Positions 44,315 through 53,556 of a stretch of 64,000 nt of DNA are shown in pieces. Location: assembly GCF_900176395.1 (NCBI RefSeq), contig NZ_FWXL01000004.1:269001-333000 (forward strand). Reading direction: 5' to 3'. The first letter of the stretch is position 1; each line of letters starts with the position of its first letter. The notes beneath the pieces were generated by a model. It had not been told where the DNA came from, ran no database searches, and worked only from the letters and a program-made list of their open reading frames with translations. Both the position numbers and the translations under genes were made by a program. Source of the stretch: Novosphingobium sp. B1. Its GTDB lineage: Bacteria > Pseudomonadota > Alphaproteobacteria > Sphingomonadales > Sphingomonadaceae.

Positions 44315-44446
44315 GCATTTAGCATGGCGCATGAGCGAGGAAGGGCCAGCTCGCCGAAATTGTGCCCTCGGCCCGAACTGTCCACCCGAACCACCCGTGC
44401 CGGATTGGCAGCCTTGTGCCGCAGGGCCTGGCTGATCGCCTGATCT

Positions 44447-47400
44447 TCAGGCCAGAGCGGCAGGCTGCACCGGGCCATCCGGCGTTCGCTGAAGAGCCGC
44501 ACCGGCAAGAAACCACAGGGCATGACGGCCGGGAAGAAAGAAATATCCTCCGCCCTGCAGCGCCACATAGCGCCGCAACCCCTCCAGCGTCAGCGGCGCA
44601 TTGCGGCCATGGATGGTAAAGCGCTGGCTTGCCCCGGCGCCTGGACCTTCATGCATGGCAAAGGGATCTGGCTCACCCTCCAGACCGTGGAACGTTGGCG
44701 ATCCAGCCCAGGTCTGCTGCACGAATTCGAACTGCCGTTCGATATCGGCATTGAAACACATGAACAGCGTGCCTCTGGCGACTCCGGTGCCAGGATCGAG
44801 GAAGGGGCGCCCCCGTCGGAGCAGCCGATGCCGGTTGGTAACCGCCAGTTCCACCGGCTCGGTCGGGGCAAGGCTGTCACGCGGGAACGTGCGGCGGACG
44901 TGCGCCCCAAACGGACAGCGCAACCCTTGTGGATCGGCATCCTTGTAGAGAAACCCGTTGCGCCGAATGGCTTCTGCGCCGCTGCGAAATGCTGGGTGGA
45001 AGGGGTGATCCACCAGTGCCGAGCCGTCTCGCCAACGCCCCAGCATCTTGGCCGCGAGCCATTCGCGCGTGCGATGGCGATTGCCGTTGTGCGGGTTGAT
45101 GAGCTCCCTCTGACGGCACAGCGCTTCGGCCTGGCGATCAAGCTGCGCTTCAAAGCCATCGACGTCCTGCTCAAGCTGGCGGATGACGAGGTAACTGCCG
45201 TTGCGGCCAAAATCGCGAGCTTTCGGCCCGGCGCCGGCAAAATCAGGATATTGCGTCGGCTGATCGGGCGGCGGAGAAGGCAGCAGCACCTCAGGGTGCA
45301 TGCCGATCTGCTCCATCGGACGCTCGATCAGTGGTGAAGGCGGGTAATAGCCGCGGTTGTCGGCGTAACCCAGAATGAACTCGCCTGGTTCGACCCCGTG
45401 GACCGGGTCGGGCGCACCATGTCGTCCCGGAAACCCGCGCACCAGCGGCTGGGAAACGCCGTCGACAAAGCCGAACGGTTCTGTCGAAAGCTCGCCGTCG
45501 CTTTCGGCGGAGGCATGGACGAAACGTTTGCTTGTGCCCCCTGCCGCATCAGGGGCCTCGCCTTCGTTCCACGCGGCGCGAAAGCCTTCCAGATCGAAGG
45601 TCCCCACCCCGGTCGTGATCGTGCGGGTCGCGGTAATTCCGGCTGCAGCGGCTTGGGCAACCAGCGCATCAAGCGATGTCTCGGTTGTCCTGTCGGCAGC
45701 ATAGAGCAGCAGCACGGCATGCGTGTCACCATCACACCAATCCAGTCCTTCCGGATCGTCCAGTGCACGTTTGCGGCTTGGGTGGGCCATCCCCAGCGCG
45801 AACGCCGCAGGAAACCCCTGCGCCGTCCCTTCGCCCTCGAGCGCAAGTTCGGCATCAAGACCGAGCAGGCGCAGTCCCGATGCGGAAAATGCGATGTTGC
45901 TCACGACCTGCTCGGGCGGCTTGTCGCCGAAAGCGATCTCGTCGCGGGCAATCAGACCGGCCAGCCACTGCTGCACATGGGCATAGGGATGGCCATTGGC
46001 TTCCTGGCGCGGTGCGCCGAAATTCAGCGTAACGACGCGGCTGTATGGATGGCGCTTCAGGCCACCGAATAGTAGCGTCTGGATCTCCTCGTACTGCAGG
46101 CCATAGTCGGGCCGCGGGATCGAGCCGAACAGATCGAGCCACGCCTCGGCATCCGACGGGTTAGCTTCAAGCTTGCGAGCACACAGCAGGCCACTGACGA
46201 TCAGGGCGTGCTTGCGCATGGCCGTGGCTGACAAGTCGGGATGGGCCGTGAACCAGAAGGGCGTGGGGCGCATCGAGCAGCGCGCATAGCGCTTCATGCG
46301 GTCACCATCCTCCGCACCCTTCCAGAATAGCAGGCGGGTGGCCGGAAAACCGCGCGCATTGCTCCATACCGCCGACACGCCCTCCGACGCCTTGGTGATG
46401 AAGTCCTCGAGATAGCTTTCCCAGCTTCCGTCGAAGTTGCTGCAGAACACCAGTTGCCTTGTGCCCGGCAGCACGACCCACCGTGCCGCATGGATCGTGC
46501 CGATGGTTGCGAGGAACCCCCGACGCATCACCCCGATCCGGGCCATGGTGGCAATCGCGGTAAAGGCGAGCGGCAGACTCAACCGGCGAATCCATGCCGC
46601 GCGCAACCGGGTCACGCTTATCATGTGGTTCTGGACATGACCCGGAGCATTCTCGCGCGCCATCATTGCGCCAAGCGCCGCTGCCGAAGGGGTACGGTCA
46701 ATCGGCACGTTCGCCAGTTCGTCGCGACGAAGCAACGCGGCAAGCATGCCGACGATGACCATGGTCAGGATCACGCCTGGCACGATCGCGCCCCATCCCG
46801 CTTCGAGCGCACCGCTGCCCGTCAGCAGCAAGGCCGCCAAGGCAAGGCCATAGGGAACGAGCAGCAGCGGCAGTATCAGCGCCTTGGCGTCCCACAGCCC
46901 TCGCAAGATCCAGCCAAGCGTCCAGCGGGTGCGCGCAAAGTCCAGCCAAGGCGCGTCGTTTCGTTCGCAAAAGGCCAGTTGCGGCGGCGTGCGATCAGGC
47001 AGGGCGGCAAGATCGGCTTCCAATCGCTGCGCTACGAGGCGGAACAGGCTCTGCGGTCCGTGCGCCGGATTGTTGTCGCGCGCGGTCGCGATGATCGATC
47101 GCGCCTTGTCCACGAGCCGACGATTGCGCGCGATTGCCTCTACGCTGAGGCCGGGCAGGCCGTTGAATGGCAATCCGGAAAGGTTTGACGGCAAGCGCAG
47201 CGCCGATTGGCTGATGCCGTGGCTATGGCTGATGAGCAGCGGAAGCACTTCACCCAGCGCCCTAGCTCCGCTGGTCAAGGCGAGGATCGGCAGCAGCGAC
47301 GGGCCAATGGCTTCCACCATCGCGCGCAGCGCCGTTTCGGCATCGCCATCGACCGTCGCTTCGATCAGAAGGTGGGCACGGCTGCCGTCCGCTTCGGGCG

Positions 47401-47578
47401 CGATGGCATGGATGCTGGCAAAATGGATCACGCCGGTTGCCCGCAGCGCCGTGGCGACATCGTCTCGCGCCGGGTTGCCCAGTTCTGCTATCGCGCGCTC
47501 GACATCGCCAATGTCGCACCACTCGGACCCATCGCCGAAAGGAATGGCAACGGTCAGGAACTGCTGGGAAGTGCTCAC
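44447..47578 (-). CDS. Membrane-anchored DyP-type peroxidase fusion protein
   Basis: This is a 1043-residue protein. The C-terminal half (about 500-1030) is a dye-decolorizing peroxidase domain: GFVDGVSQP at about 703-711 (GxxDG motif), CPFGAHVRRTFPRD at about 888, NRHRLLRRGRPF with the probable haem-ligand histidine near 917, and FNADIERQFEFVQQTW. Two membrane helices lie at about 232-283. The N-terminal half holds two ferredoxin-like repeats (VIHFASIHAIAPEADGSRAH near 50; TIHAARWVVLPGTRQLVF near 360). Start is GTG 47578 with GAGGAG six bases upstream. It lies 10 bases after the P450 gene. Confidence 0.78.
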   Translation of the reverse strand: MSTSQQFLTVAIPFGDGSEWCDIGDVERAIAELGNPARDDVATALRATGVIHFASIHAIAPEADGSRAHLLIEATVDGDAETALRAMVEAIGPSLLPILALTSGARALGEVLPLLISHSHGISQSALRLPSNLSGLPFNGLPGLSVEAIARNRRLVDKARSIIATARDNNPAHGPQSLFRLVAQRLEADLAALPDRTPPQLAFCERNDAPWLDFARTRWTLGWILRGLWDAKALILPLLLVPYGLALAALLLTGSGALEAGWGAIVPGVILTMVIVGMLAALLRRDELANVPIDRTPSAAALGAMMARENAPGHVQNHMISVTRLRAAWIRRLSLPLAFTAIATMARIGVMRRGFLATIGTIHAARWVVLPGTRQLVFCSNFDGSWESYLEDFITKASEGVSAVWSNARGFPATRLLFWKGAEDGDRMKRYARCSMRPTPFWFTAHPDLSATAMRKHALIVSGLLCARKLEANPSDAEAWLDLFGSIPRPDYGLQYEEIQTLLFGGLKRHPYSRVVTLNFGAPRQEANGHPYAHVQQWLAGLIARDEIAFGDKPPEQVVSNIAFSASGLRLLGLDAELALEGEGTAQGFPAAFALGMAHPSRKRALDDPEGLDWCDGDTHAVLLLYAADRTTETSLDALVAQAAAAGITATRTITTGVGTFDLEGFRAAWNEGEAPDAAGGTSKRFVHASAESDGELSTEPFGFVDGVSQPLVRGFPGRHGAPDPVHGVEPGEFILGYADNRGYYPPSPLIERPMEQIGMHPEVLLPSPPPDQPTQYPDFAGAGPKARDFGRNGSYLVIRQLEQDVDGFEAQLDRQAEALCRQRELINPHNGNRHRTREWLAAKMLGRWRDGSALVDHPFHPAFRSGAEAIRRNGFLYKDADPQGLRCPFGAHVRRTFPRDSLAPTEPVELAVTNRHRLLRRGRPFLDPGTGVARGTLFMCFNADIERQFEFVQQTWAGSPTFHGLEGEPDPFAMHEGPGAGASQRFTIHGRNAPLTLEGLRRYVALQGGGYFFLPGRHALWFLAGAALQRTPDGPVQPAALA

Positions 47579-47588
47579 GACCGGCTCC

Positions 47589-48959
47589 TCAGGGCTGGCG
47601 GCGGGTGATGGTGAAAGCCAGGTCGTCGGGCAGTCCGGCAAAGCTTGCCGGCTTTGCGCCGGCTGCAGGGGCCATGCGACCGGCCGTCGCGGCAATGGCT
47701 TCGGCCAGCACCGTCCAGGCAATGCCCCGGCCGTAGCACGCATGCGGTCCCTGCAGGGCACCCGATGTCAGGTAAGGACGCAACGGATCGGGCGCAAAGC
47801 GCATCGGCTCGGCAAAGGCTGCAGGATCATGGCTTGCAGCGCCGACCAGCAGCAGCAGGCGATCACCTGCCGCCAACGAAATGCCTCGCCATGTGGTATC
47901 CTGCCTGACTGTCCGGACGAGACGGCTGGTATCAACGAGCCGCAGCATTTCGTTGATGGTTGCATCCCGGGTGGCAGGATCTGCCTCGTGGCCTGCCAGA
48001 CGCTCGACCAGCGAGGACCAGTCGATCCCGGCATTCCTTCCGTCGTTCGAACTGGCAAATCCGGCGATTTCCGACAGGGCCTTGCCCACGATCAGCACGA
48101 GGGCGCCGGTCAGTTCGAACAGGACATTGCGCGCCTGCTCACGATAAAGATCGTCGGGTTCGTCAAAGTCCTTCCGTACCGCTACCAGCGCGCGAAGCAG
48201 GCTGTCCTCCGGAGCGGTGCCGGGAAGCTCCCAGGCCTCATCGATCGCATCGAGCGCAGGCCGGGCGCACGTACGGCTCAGCCATGGCAGGATCCCGGTA
48301 CTGACCGTGACGGTCCCGAAGACGTGGCCGAACAGCGGCTGCTGTGCCAGCAGGGTCCTGAGCGATGCACCCAGCTCGTCGCGTGGGCGAATCCACGGTC
48401 TGGGACGCATCAGGTTTCTCGCCAGCAACATGATTCGCGCTGGCAGCGGCATGGCAGCCGGGGCCGCAACACCGATGATCCGCCGGGCTACCCGGTATGA
48501 CAGCAGGAAAGCATACTCGCGCACGAAGTTGACGCTTTCTCCCGCTCCGCTGCGAGCCGCGAGCCGGTCGATCAGCGACGCCGCCTCTTCACGGGCAATT
48601 CCTGCTACCCAGTTGCGGAAACCGGGCGCGAGATTGGGCGGCAGGTCGCTGCTCTCGGCAACACGGCGCGCATCGAGCCAGTTTTGCGCTGCATGCAACT
48701 GGCGCAGGCGCAGGCGGCGATTGGCATCGTTCTCACCCACGAGATAGCGCGTACCGGGCAAGACCTGCTCCAGCAGCTCGTCATAATGCCGCAGCGAGAA
48801 GAGCGTTTCCTCACACAGCACGGCGCTCACCACTTCGTGACGCGCAGCGGCAAACACGCGGATGCCGGCCCTGTCCAGCTCGGGAACATGTTCGAGAGCA
48901 GGCGCAGCAGGATCGAGAAGGCGCTGACCCAGCGCAGCGAGATCCGGTGCGACGCTCAT
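47589..48959 (-). CDS. Atypical cytochrome P450
   Basis: The 456-residue protein has the ExxR motif (Glu337, Arg340 in INEMLRL) and a haem-cysteine loop LQGPHACYGRG with Cys408. The preceding phenylalanine/glycine part of the usual FGxGxHxCxG loop is altered. The I-helix (about 281-300, FELTGALVLIVGKAL) lacks the acid-threonine pair normally needed for O2 activation. This suggests a peroxide-driven or otherwise unusual P450. It overlaps the cyclase gene by ATGA and precedes the DyP gene, a likely three-gene operon. Confidence 0.78.
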   Translation of the reverse strand: MSVAPDLAALGQRLLDPAAPALEHVPELDRAGIRVFAAARHEVVSAVLCEETLFSLRHYDELLEQVLPGTRYLVGENDANRRLRLRQLHAAQNWLDARRVAESSDLPPNLAPGFRNWVAGIAREEAASLIDRLAARSGAGESVNFVREYAFLLSYRVARRIIGVAAPAAMPLPARIMLLARNLMRPRPWIRPRDELGASLRTLLAQQPLFGHVFGTVTVSTGILPWLSRTCARPALDAIDEAWELPGTAPEDSLLRALVAVRKDFDEPDDLYREQARNVLFELTGALVLIVGKALSEIAGFASSNDGRNAGIDWSSLVERLAGHEADPATRDATINEMLRLVDTSRLVRTVRQDTTWRGISLAAGDRLLLLVGAASHDPAAFAEPMRFAPDPLRPYLTSGALQGPHACYGRGIAWTVLAEAIAATAGRMAPAAGAKPASFAGLPDDLAFTITRRQP

Positions 48960-51900
48960 TGAGCGCTATCCGGCAATCGCGCCAGCCGCCCGCCAAGCGG
49001 GACAAGGCCAAACGCGCTGATGCTTTGAGCAAGGGCATCCCGGTCGATATGCTCCGCCCCCTGCACCACCAGCCCGGTTGCCGCCTGCACTTCCGCGCAA
49101 AGCACCAACGCGTGAGCTTCGTGCATCCGGTCCTGGCAGGACCGCACGTGTTCAAGCGCCTCGGCTGCGCACTGCGCAGCGCGTTCGCCGGCGCCCGCGT
49201 CCTGCGTCAGCGCCAGTTGCGCCAGCGCCAGCCGCGCCCGCGCCTCGTGCACGTAATAGGTCGCCGATGTCCTGACGCGACGGAAATGGCCTCGCTCGAC
49301 GCACTGTGAAAGGACGGCATCTGCCTCGTCGAGCAGGCCATGGTCGATAAGACACAATGCCAGCCAGCCGACGCTTGCCGGCTCGAAGCCGAGGAAGCGC
49401 TGGCGCAGGCAGTCGCTGTGTGCGCGGCGCAGGACGCGCAGCGCGCTGTCCCGCCTGCCTGTGCGATACAGCAGATAGCCATGGGCGAGGTCAGCCAGCA
49501 ATCGCGAGTAGGCATGCCGATGCCGTCGTGACAGCGACAGCGCTTCGGCAACCCAAGTGCGTGCGCGTCCCGTGTCACCCAGGTCCGTCAGGTACCAGGC
49601 GCCGAAAGCCCGGGCCAGAACATGGGGAATCACCACGACCGCGCCGAAGGTCGCGCCGCGCAGTCCATCCTCCAGCCGGGAACCGATGCGCTCGATCCGC
49701 ATGATCGCCTGGGTCGCATCGCCCTGACAGTAGGCGAGGTAGGCTCCGACCAGATCGGCAAAGGTGCGGCGCGGCAGGCTCTCACGCTGGTCGAGCAGGG
49801 CTTCGGCCTTTGCCAGCCATTGCATTCCGCGAACGGGCGCACCATCGATCCAGTCCAGCAGCGCCATGTTGATGAGGGCGACCGTGCGCGCGGCCGCGCC
49901 AAGCTCGACTGCGCCTGTGGCAATTGCCTCCATGTCGGGCCGCGTGACCTGCTCCAGCGAGAGCTGCTGCAGCGCATCGAACGCCAGCAGGGCAAAGCGT
50001 GCCTGTTCGAAGCGGGCGCGGCCCGGCTCAAGCCTTGCTGCCACAGCGCGAGCACGCTCGTGCAACTGCCGCACCGCTTCGATTGCAGCAAGATGGATGG
50101 CCTGCTCGCATGCCGACCACAGGTGCCCTATCGCGCGTTCGGGCAAGTCTGCCTTCTCGGCGTGCATGGCCAGCTCCGCATGACTGGCCACGTCACCTCC
50201 CGAGCCCAGCGACAGCAGGTCCAGCGCGCGTGCGTGCATGGCGCGGCGTCGGCGGCGAGCCATGGTCCGATAGGCCGCTTCCTGCACAAGCTGGTGGGTG
50301 AAGCGCACCTGCCCGGTGCCGGCAAAAGCGATCACGCGCGCAGCCACGAGGCGGGCAATCGCATCAGCCGGATTGCGGCAGACCTGTGCCGCGCCCTGCT
50401 GAAGTTGCGCCATCGTGAACGAGGGTCCAAGCACCGCGCAGAACTGCGCAAGCCTGGCCGCTTCCACATCGAGCGCGGCGAAACGGGCCGCAAGCAGGGC
50501 ATCGAGCCTTGCGGGAAGCCGGCCCTCGCCCGCATTGTCGGCATCTGCGCCGTCTGGCGTGTTCTGGGCCTCGGCGGCGAATTCGTGCAGCGCCAGTGGC
50601 AAGCCTTCGGCCCGCTCGACGATGTGCTGGACCGTGCTTTCATCCATGGGCGCAACACGGTTGAGCAGGACGACAAGACTACGTGCCGCATCGGCACCGA
50701 GCGCCTGTAGCTGCAGGGGCTCGCCGCCAAGGCGGGCAAGCTGGCCAAGCGCCTCAGGCCGTCCGGCAACGATCATTGCCAGAGACCCCGTCGGTCGCAG
50801 GCTCTGCAATACCGCCAGTGTTTCGGCATCAATGTACTGCACGTCGTCGACCAGCAGCAGCAGGGGCATGTAAGACCCTGCCAGCGCCACGAGGCGGACA
50901 ACCGTTTGCGTGGCGACGGCGCTGCGATCACCCGGCGCAAGATCCTTCAGCCAGTTGTCGGAACGCATGGCGAGGCCTTCGAGACAGGCAGCCTGCAGCG
51001 CAGTCAGGCCTGCCTCGCGTGCCGGGTCGGACATGAAACTCGCCAGCAGATCGAGCAGGTGCCGGACTGGTCCTGCCAGGCATTCGAACGGCACGGCGGC
51101 AAGCAAGGCGCTGCCGCGAATGGCAACAAACGTGACTCCGAAGCCGGCAGCGTGGCGCGCCGCTTCCAGCAGCAGCCGGCTCTTGCCCATGCCGGCCTCT
51201 CCGGCGATCCCCAGCTTTGTTCCCTTCCCGCGGGCGAGTTCCTGCACAAGCATGCGGACGCTTTGCAGTTCGTTGTCCCGCCCGATTATCGGCGAGGTCG
51301 AATCGCCCTTGACCGGCACCCTGTCGCTGCCCGAGAACCTGATAGATACCAGTTCGAAGACAGCCTCGCCGCGCTCGTCGGCTCCGCTGACCAGTGTGCC
51401 TGCGGGGCGCGCTTCACAAGGCTCCGCAATAAGGGCAAGCGCAGTGGCCGAGATCGCGGTGCTTCCGGCCGGCGCCATCTTCTCGATCTGGCCGGCAACG
51501 TGCGCGGCATGGCCGACCACGTCGAGAATGCTGCCGAAATCGTTATCCTGCCGCCGCAGCAGCACCGGTCCCGAATGGATGCCGACGCGCACCTGCGGCG
51601 CCGGCAGAACGCCCACTTCGCCGCTACGCATCGCCTCGGCAATGCGCTGACCCGCCAGCGCTGCCCGCATGGCATGGTCCTCGACGGCGGGTTGCACCCC
51701 GAACACGGCCATCACACCGTCACCCTGAACGCGAACCACGAGACCCTCGAAAGCATGAATCGCGGCCTGGATGATGCCGATGGCGTGATCGAGCAGGTCG
51801 CGCGCGTCCTCTGGATCGAGCGAACTGATCAGCCGTGTCGACCCAGCGATGTCGGCAAACAGGATCGTCGCGAAGCGGACCATTTCGACATCGGACGACA

Positions 51901-52129
51901 AGTCGATCACGGGCCCGACCGGACGATCCGCTACTGCCCTGCGGTTGTCATGCACCGCCTGTGGCTGTTCTCCGGCATGCAACTCGACACGTTGCGGATC
52001 GGACGCCGGCGCAGCCGCCTTCGTTCGGAACAAGTCCGATGAAGCTGGCTCTCCTTTGGTGTCGACGCCCCGCACGGCTGATTCGCATGCCCCCATGCCG
52101 TTCGAGCCGAATCCCATTTCGTCCCGCAC
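48956..52129 (-). CDS. Class III nucleotidyl cyclase fused to AAA-type ATPase and TPR region
   Basis: The 1057-residue product has a class III cyclase domain (about 85-265) with metal aspartates Asp93 (LFADIAGS) and Asp137 (VQGDGVMAVFG). An AAA/STAND ATPase module follows, with Walker A GEAGMGKS (310-317) and Walker B LLLLVDDV. A long TPR-like helical region fills the rest. The transition-state pair is altered: where VNxAAR is expected it reads AHVAGQ, so Asn is His210 and Arg is Gln214. It may be a weak or inactive cyclase acting as a sensor. ATG 52117 is an alternative start to GTG 52129. Confidence 0.85.
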   Translation of the reverse strand: MRDEMGFGSNGMGACESAVRGVDTKGEPASSDLFRTKAAAPASDPQRVELHAGEQPQAVHDNRRAVADRPVGPVIDLSSDVEMVRFATILFADIAGSTRLISSLDPEDARDLLDHAIGIIQAAIHAFEGLVVRVQGDGVMAVFGVQPAVEDHAMRAALAGQRIAEAMRSGEVGVLPAPQVRVGIHSGPVLLRRQDNDFGSILDVVGHAAHVAGQIEKMAPAGSTAISATALALIAEPCEARPAGTLVSGADERGEAVFELVSIRFSGSDRVPVKGDSTSPIIGRDNELQSVRMLVQELARGKGTKLGIAGEAGMGKSRLLLEAARHAAGFGVTFVAIRGSALLAAVPFECLAGPVRHLLDLLASFMSDPAREAGLTALQAACLEGLAMRSDNWLKDLAPGDRSAVATQTVVRLVALAGSYMPLLLLVDDVQYIDAETLAVLQSLRPTGSLAMIVAGRPEALGQLARLGGEPLQLQALGADAARSLVVLLNRVAPMDESTVQHIVERAEGLPLALHEFAAEAQNTPDGADADNAGEGRLPARLDALLAARFAALDVEAARLAQFCAVLGPSFTMAQLQQGAAQVCRNPADAIARLVAARVIAFAGTGQVRFTHQLVQEAAYRTMARRRRRAMHARALDLLSLGSGGDVASHAELAMHAEKADLPERAIGHLWSACEQAIHLAAIEAVRQLHERARAVAARLEPGRARFEQARFALLAFDALQQLSLEQVTRPDMEAIATGAVELGAAARTVALINMALLDWIDGAPVRGMQWLAKAEALLDQRESLPRRTFADLVGAYLAYCQGDATQAIMRIERIGSRLEDGLRGATFGAVVVIPHVLARAFGAWYLTDLGDTGRARTWVAEALSLSRRHRHAYSRLLADLAHGYLLYRTGRRDSALRVLRRAHSDCLRQRFLGFEPASVGWLALCLIDHGLLDEADAVLSQCVERGHFRRVRTSATYYVHEARARLALAQLALTQDAGAGERAAQCAAEALEHVRSCQDRMHEAHALVLCAEVQAATGLVVQGAEHIDRDALAQSISAFGLVPLGGRLARLPDSAQ

Positions 52130-52233
52130 GATGGGTGCAGATAATTAAATTACGCGATCGAGCGCAAAACAATTCGACATGCCAGGTAGGCAATTTGCCA
52201 AGATTCAACGATTTTTCGATGGTCCAGCCACGC

Positions 52234-52671
52234 TCACGCCAGGCCGATGATTTCCAGCCCGCGGGCCATGGTGGTGTGTTCGGGGAAATGCTGCAAGCGC
52301 GCGCGGATGAAACCGTCGCGCGATTGGCGCAACGGACTGCCATCGAGGTGATGCGCCGGCAATGCGATGCCATCGCGCGAGATGCGGATCGACCAGCCCC
52401 AGCGTCGGCGGTCAGACACGAGCCCCATGAAAGCATCGCATTGCAGCACGATGCAAGGCGGACGCAGTGGTCCGGCAGGATTGAGCAGGCGTTCCACCTC
52501 TTCTGCGGCCAGCCGGAATCGCACGCTTTCGCCCAGGTCCTGCCGCTTCACGGCAACTGCGCCCGAAGGAGACACGATTGAAAGCGACGGGCGCAACAAT
52601 GCCTCGCCGGCGCGGCGCAATTCAAGTTCCACAGGCCCGGGGCCGGATTTCCAGATGAGATAACGGGGCAT
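52234..52671 (-). CDS. Hypothetical protein divergent from the Crp gene
   Basis: Unrecognised 145-residue protein starting MPRYLIWKSGPGPVELELRR, with a central segment SVRFRLAAEEVERLLNPAGP and a C-terminus rich in basic residues. No signal peptide or membrane helix. The open frame continues far upstream as an antisense shadow of crp and mtgA; ATG 52671 is the only sensible start. It precedes the cyclase-P450-DyP genes on the same strand, with a 104-base gap to the cyclase start on its downstream side. Confidence 0.6.
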   Translation of the reverse strand: MPRYLIWKSGPGPVELELRRAGEALLRPSLSIVSPSGAVAVKRQDLGESVRFRLAAEEVERLLNPAGPLRPPCIVLQCDAFMGLVSDRRRWGWSIRISRDGIALPAHHLDGSPLRQSRDGFIRARLQHFPEHTTMARGLEIIGLA

Positions 52672-52830
52672 TGGCCTGTTCGATGTCTGTAGGGCGGACG
52701 GCTCAAGGCCGGTCGCGCAATTTAGGCGCTCGCCGTCTTGCTCCCGCGTTTCCCAGCGCACCGCGGGCTTGTGATTCTTGACACATTCACTAACGGTTCG
52801 TCGCAGAGACTTATCGGTATCGGATCGACC

Positions 52831-53499
52831 ATGCCCAATTCGAACCTCACCGTGCCTGAAGACGTGTGCGCAATCCTTGCCGCGCACGGCCGCCAGATGC
52901 GCGTTCGCAAGGGTCAGGTGCTTCTGGCAGTCGGCCTTCCGGCCAACGACGTGTACGTCATGCTCGATGGCGCGGTCAGCGTGTCGCTGGTATCCGCACA
53001 AGGGCGCGAGACGGTGTTGCGCACGATCGGCAAGGGCGAAATGTTCGGCGAACTTGCCGCCATCGACGGTGAACCCCGCTCGGCCGATGTCATCGCCGTA
53101 GAAAACAGCACATTGCTGGTCATTCCGGGCGCTGCCTTCACTGCGCTCATCGGCACCGAGCCGGTTCTCTCGCTCTGGCTGGCGCGCTACCTGGCCCAGC
53201 AGGTGCGCTATCTCACCAACCGCATCTACGAGCTTTCGACGATGGGCGTGGGGCCGCGCCTGCAGGCCGAATTGCTCAGGCTTGCCGGCAAACCCGATGG
53301 CAGCGGACGGGCCGTGATCGGCCGTATCCCGACGCAGGCGGAGCTGGCAGCGCGCATCGGCACGAACCGCGAGACAGTCACCCGCGAATTTTCTGTGCTG
53401 CTGAAGGAAGGGCTCGTCATGCGCGAAGGACGGCGGATCGTCGTCCCCTCGGTCGATCGCCTGTCCGACCGCCTCCATCGCTACTCGCAAACCGCCTGA
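52831..53499 (+). CDS. Crp/Fnr-family cyclic-nucleotide-binding regulator
   Basis: The 222-residue protein has a cNMP-binding domain with the phosphate-binding cassette FGELAAIDGEPRSADV (Glu and Arg present). A C-terminal winged helix has the recognition helix TQAELAARIGTNRETVTREF. It lacks the cysteine set of FNR. It should bind DNA in response to cAMP or a related nucleotide. The cyclase encoded about 700 bases away on the other strand is an obvious candidate partner. Confidence 0.88.
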   Translation: MPNSNLTVPEDVCAILAAHGRQMRVRKGQVLLAVGLPANDVYVMLDGAVSVSLVSAQGRETVLRTIGKGEMFGELAAIDGEPRSADVIAVENSTLLVIPGAAFTALIGTEPVLSLWLARYLAQQVRYLTNRIYELSTMGVGPRLQAELLRLAGKPDGSGRAVIGRIPTQAELAARIGTNRETVTREFSVLLKEGLVMREGRRIVVPSVDRLSDRLHRYSQTA

Positions 53500-53556
53500 G
53501 GTTTCCAGCGCGGCAGGCGTTGCCAGATCGCCCCCTGGTTGGATAGGCTGCGGCAG

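Noticed and set aside
52777..52812. TTGACA upstream of the Crp-type gene as a promoter
   Set aside because: No acceptable -10 box at 16-18 bases.
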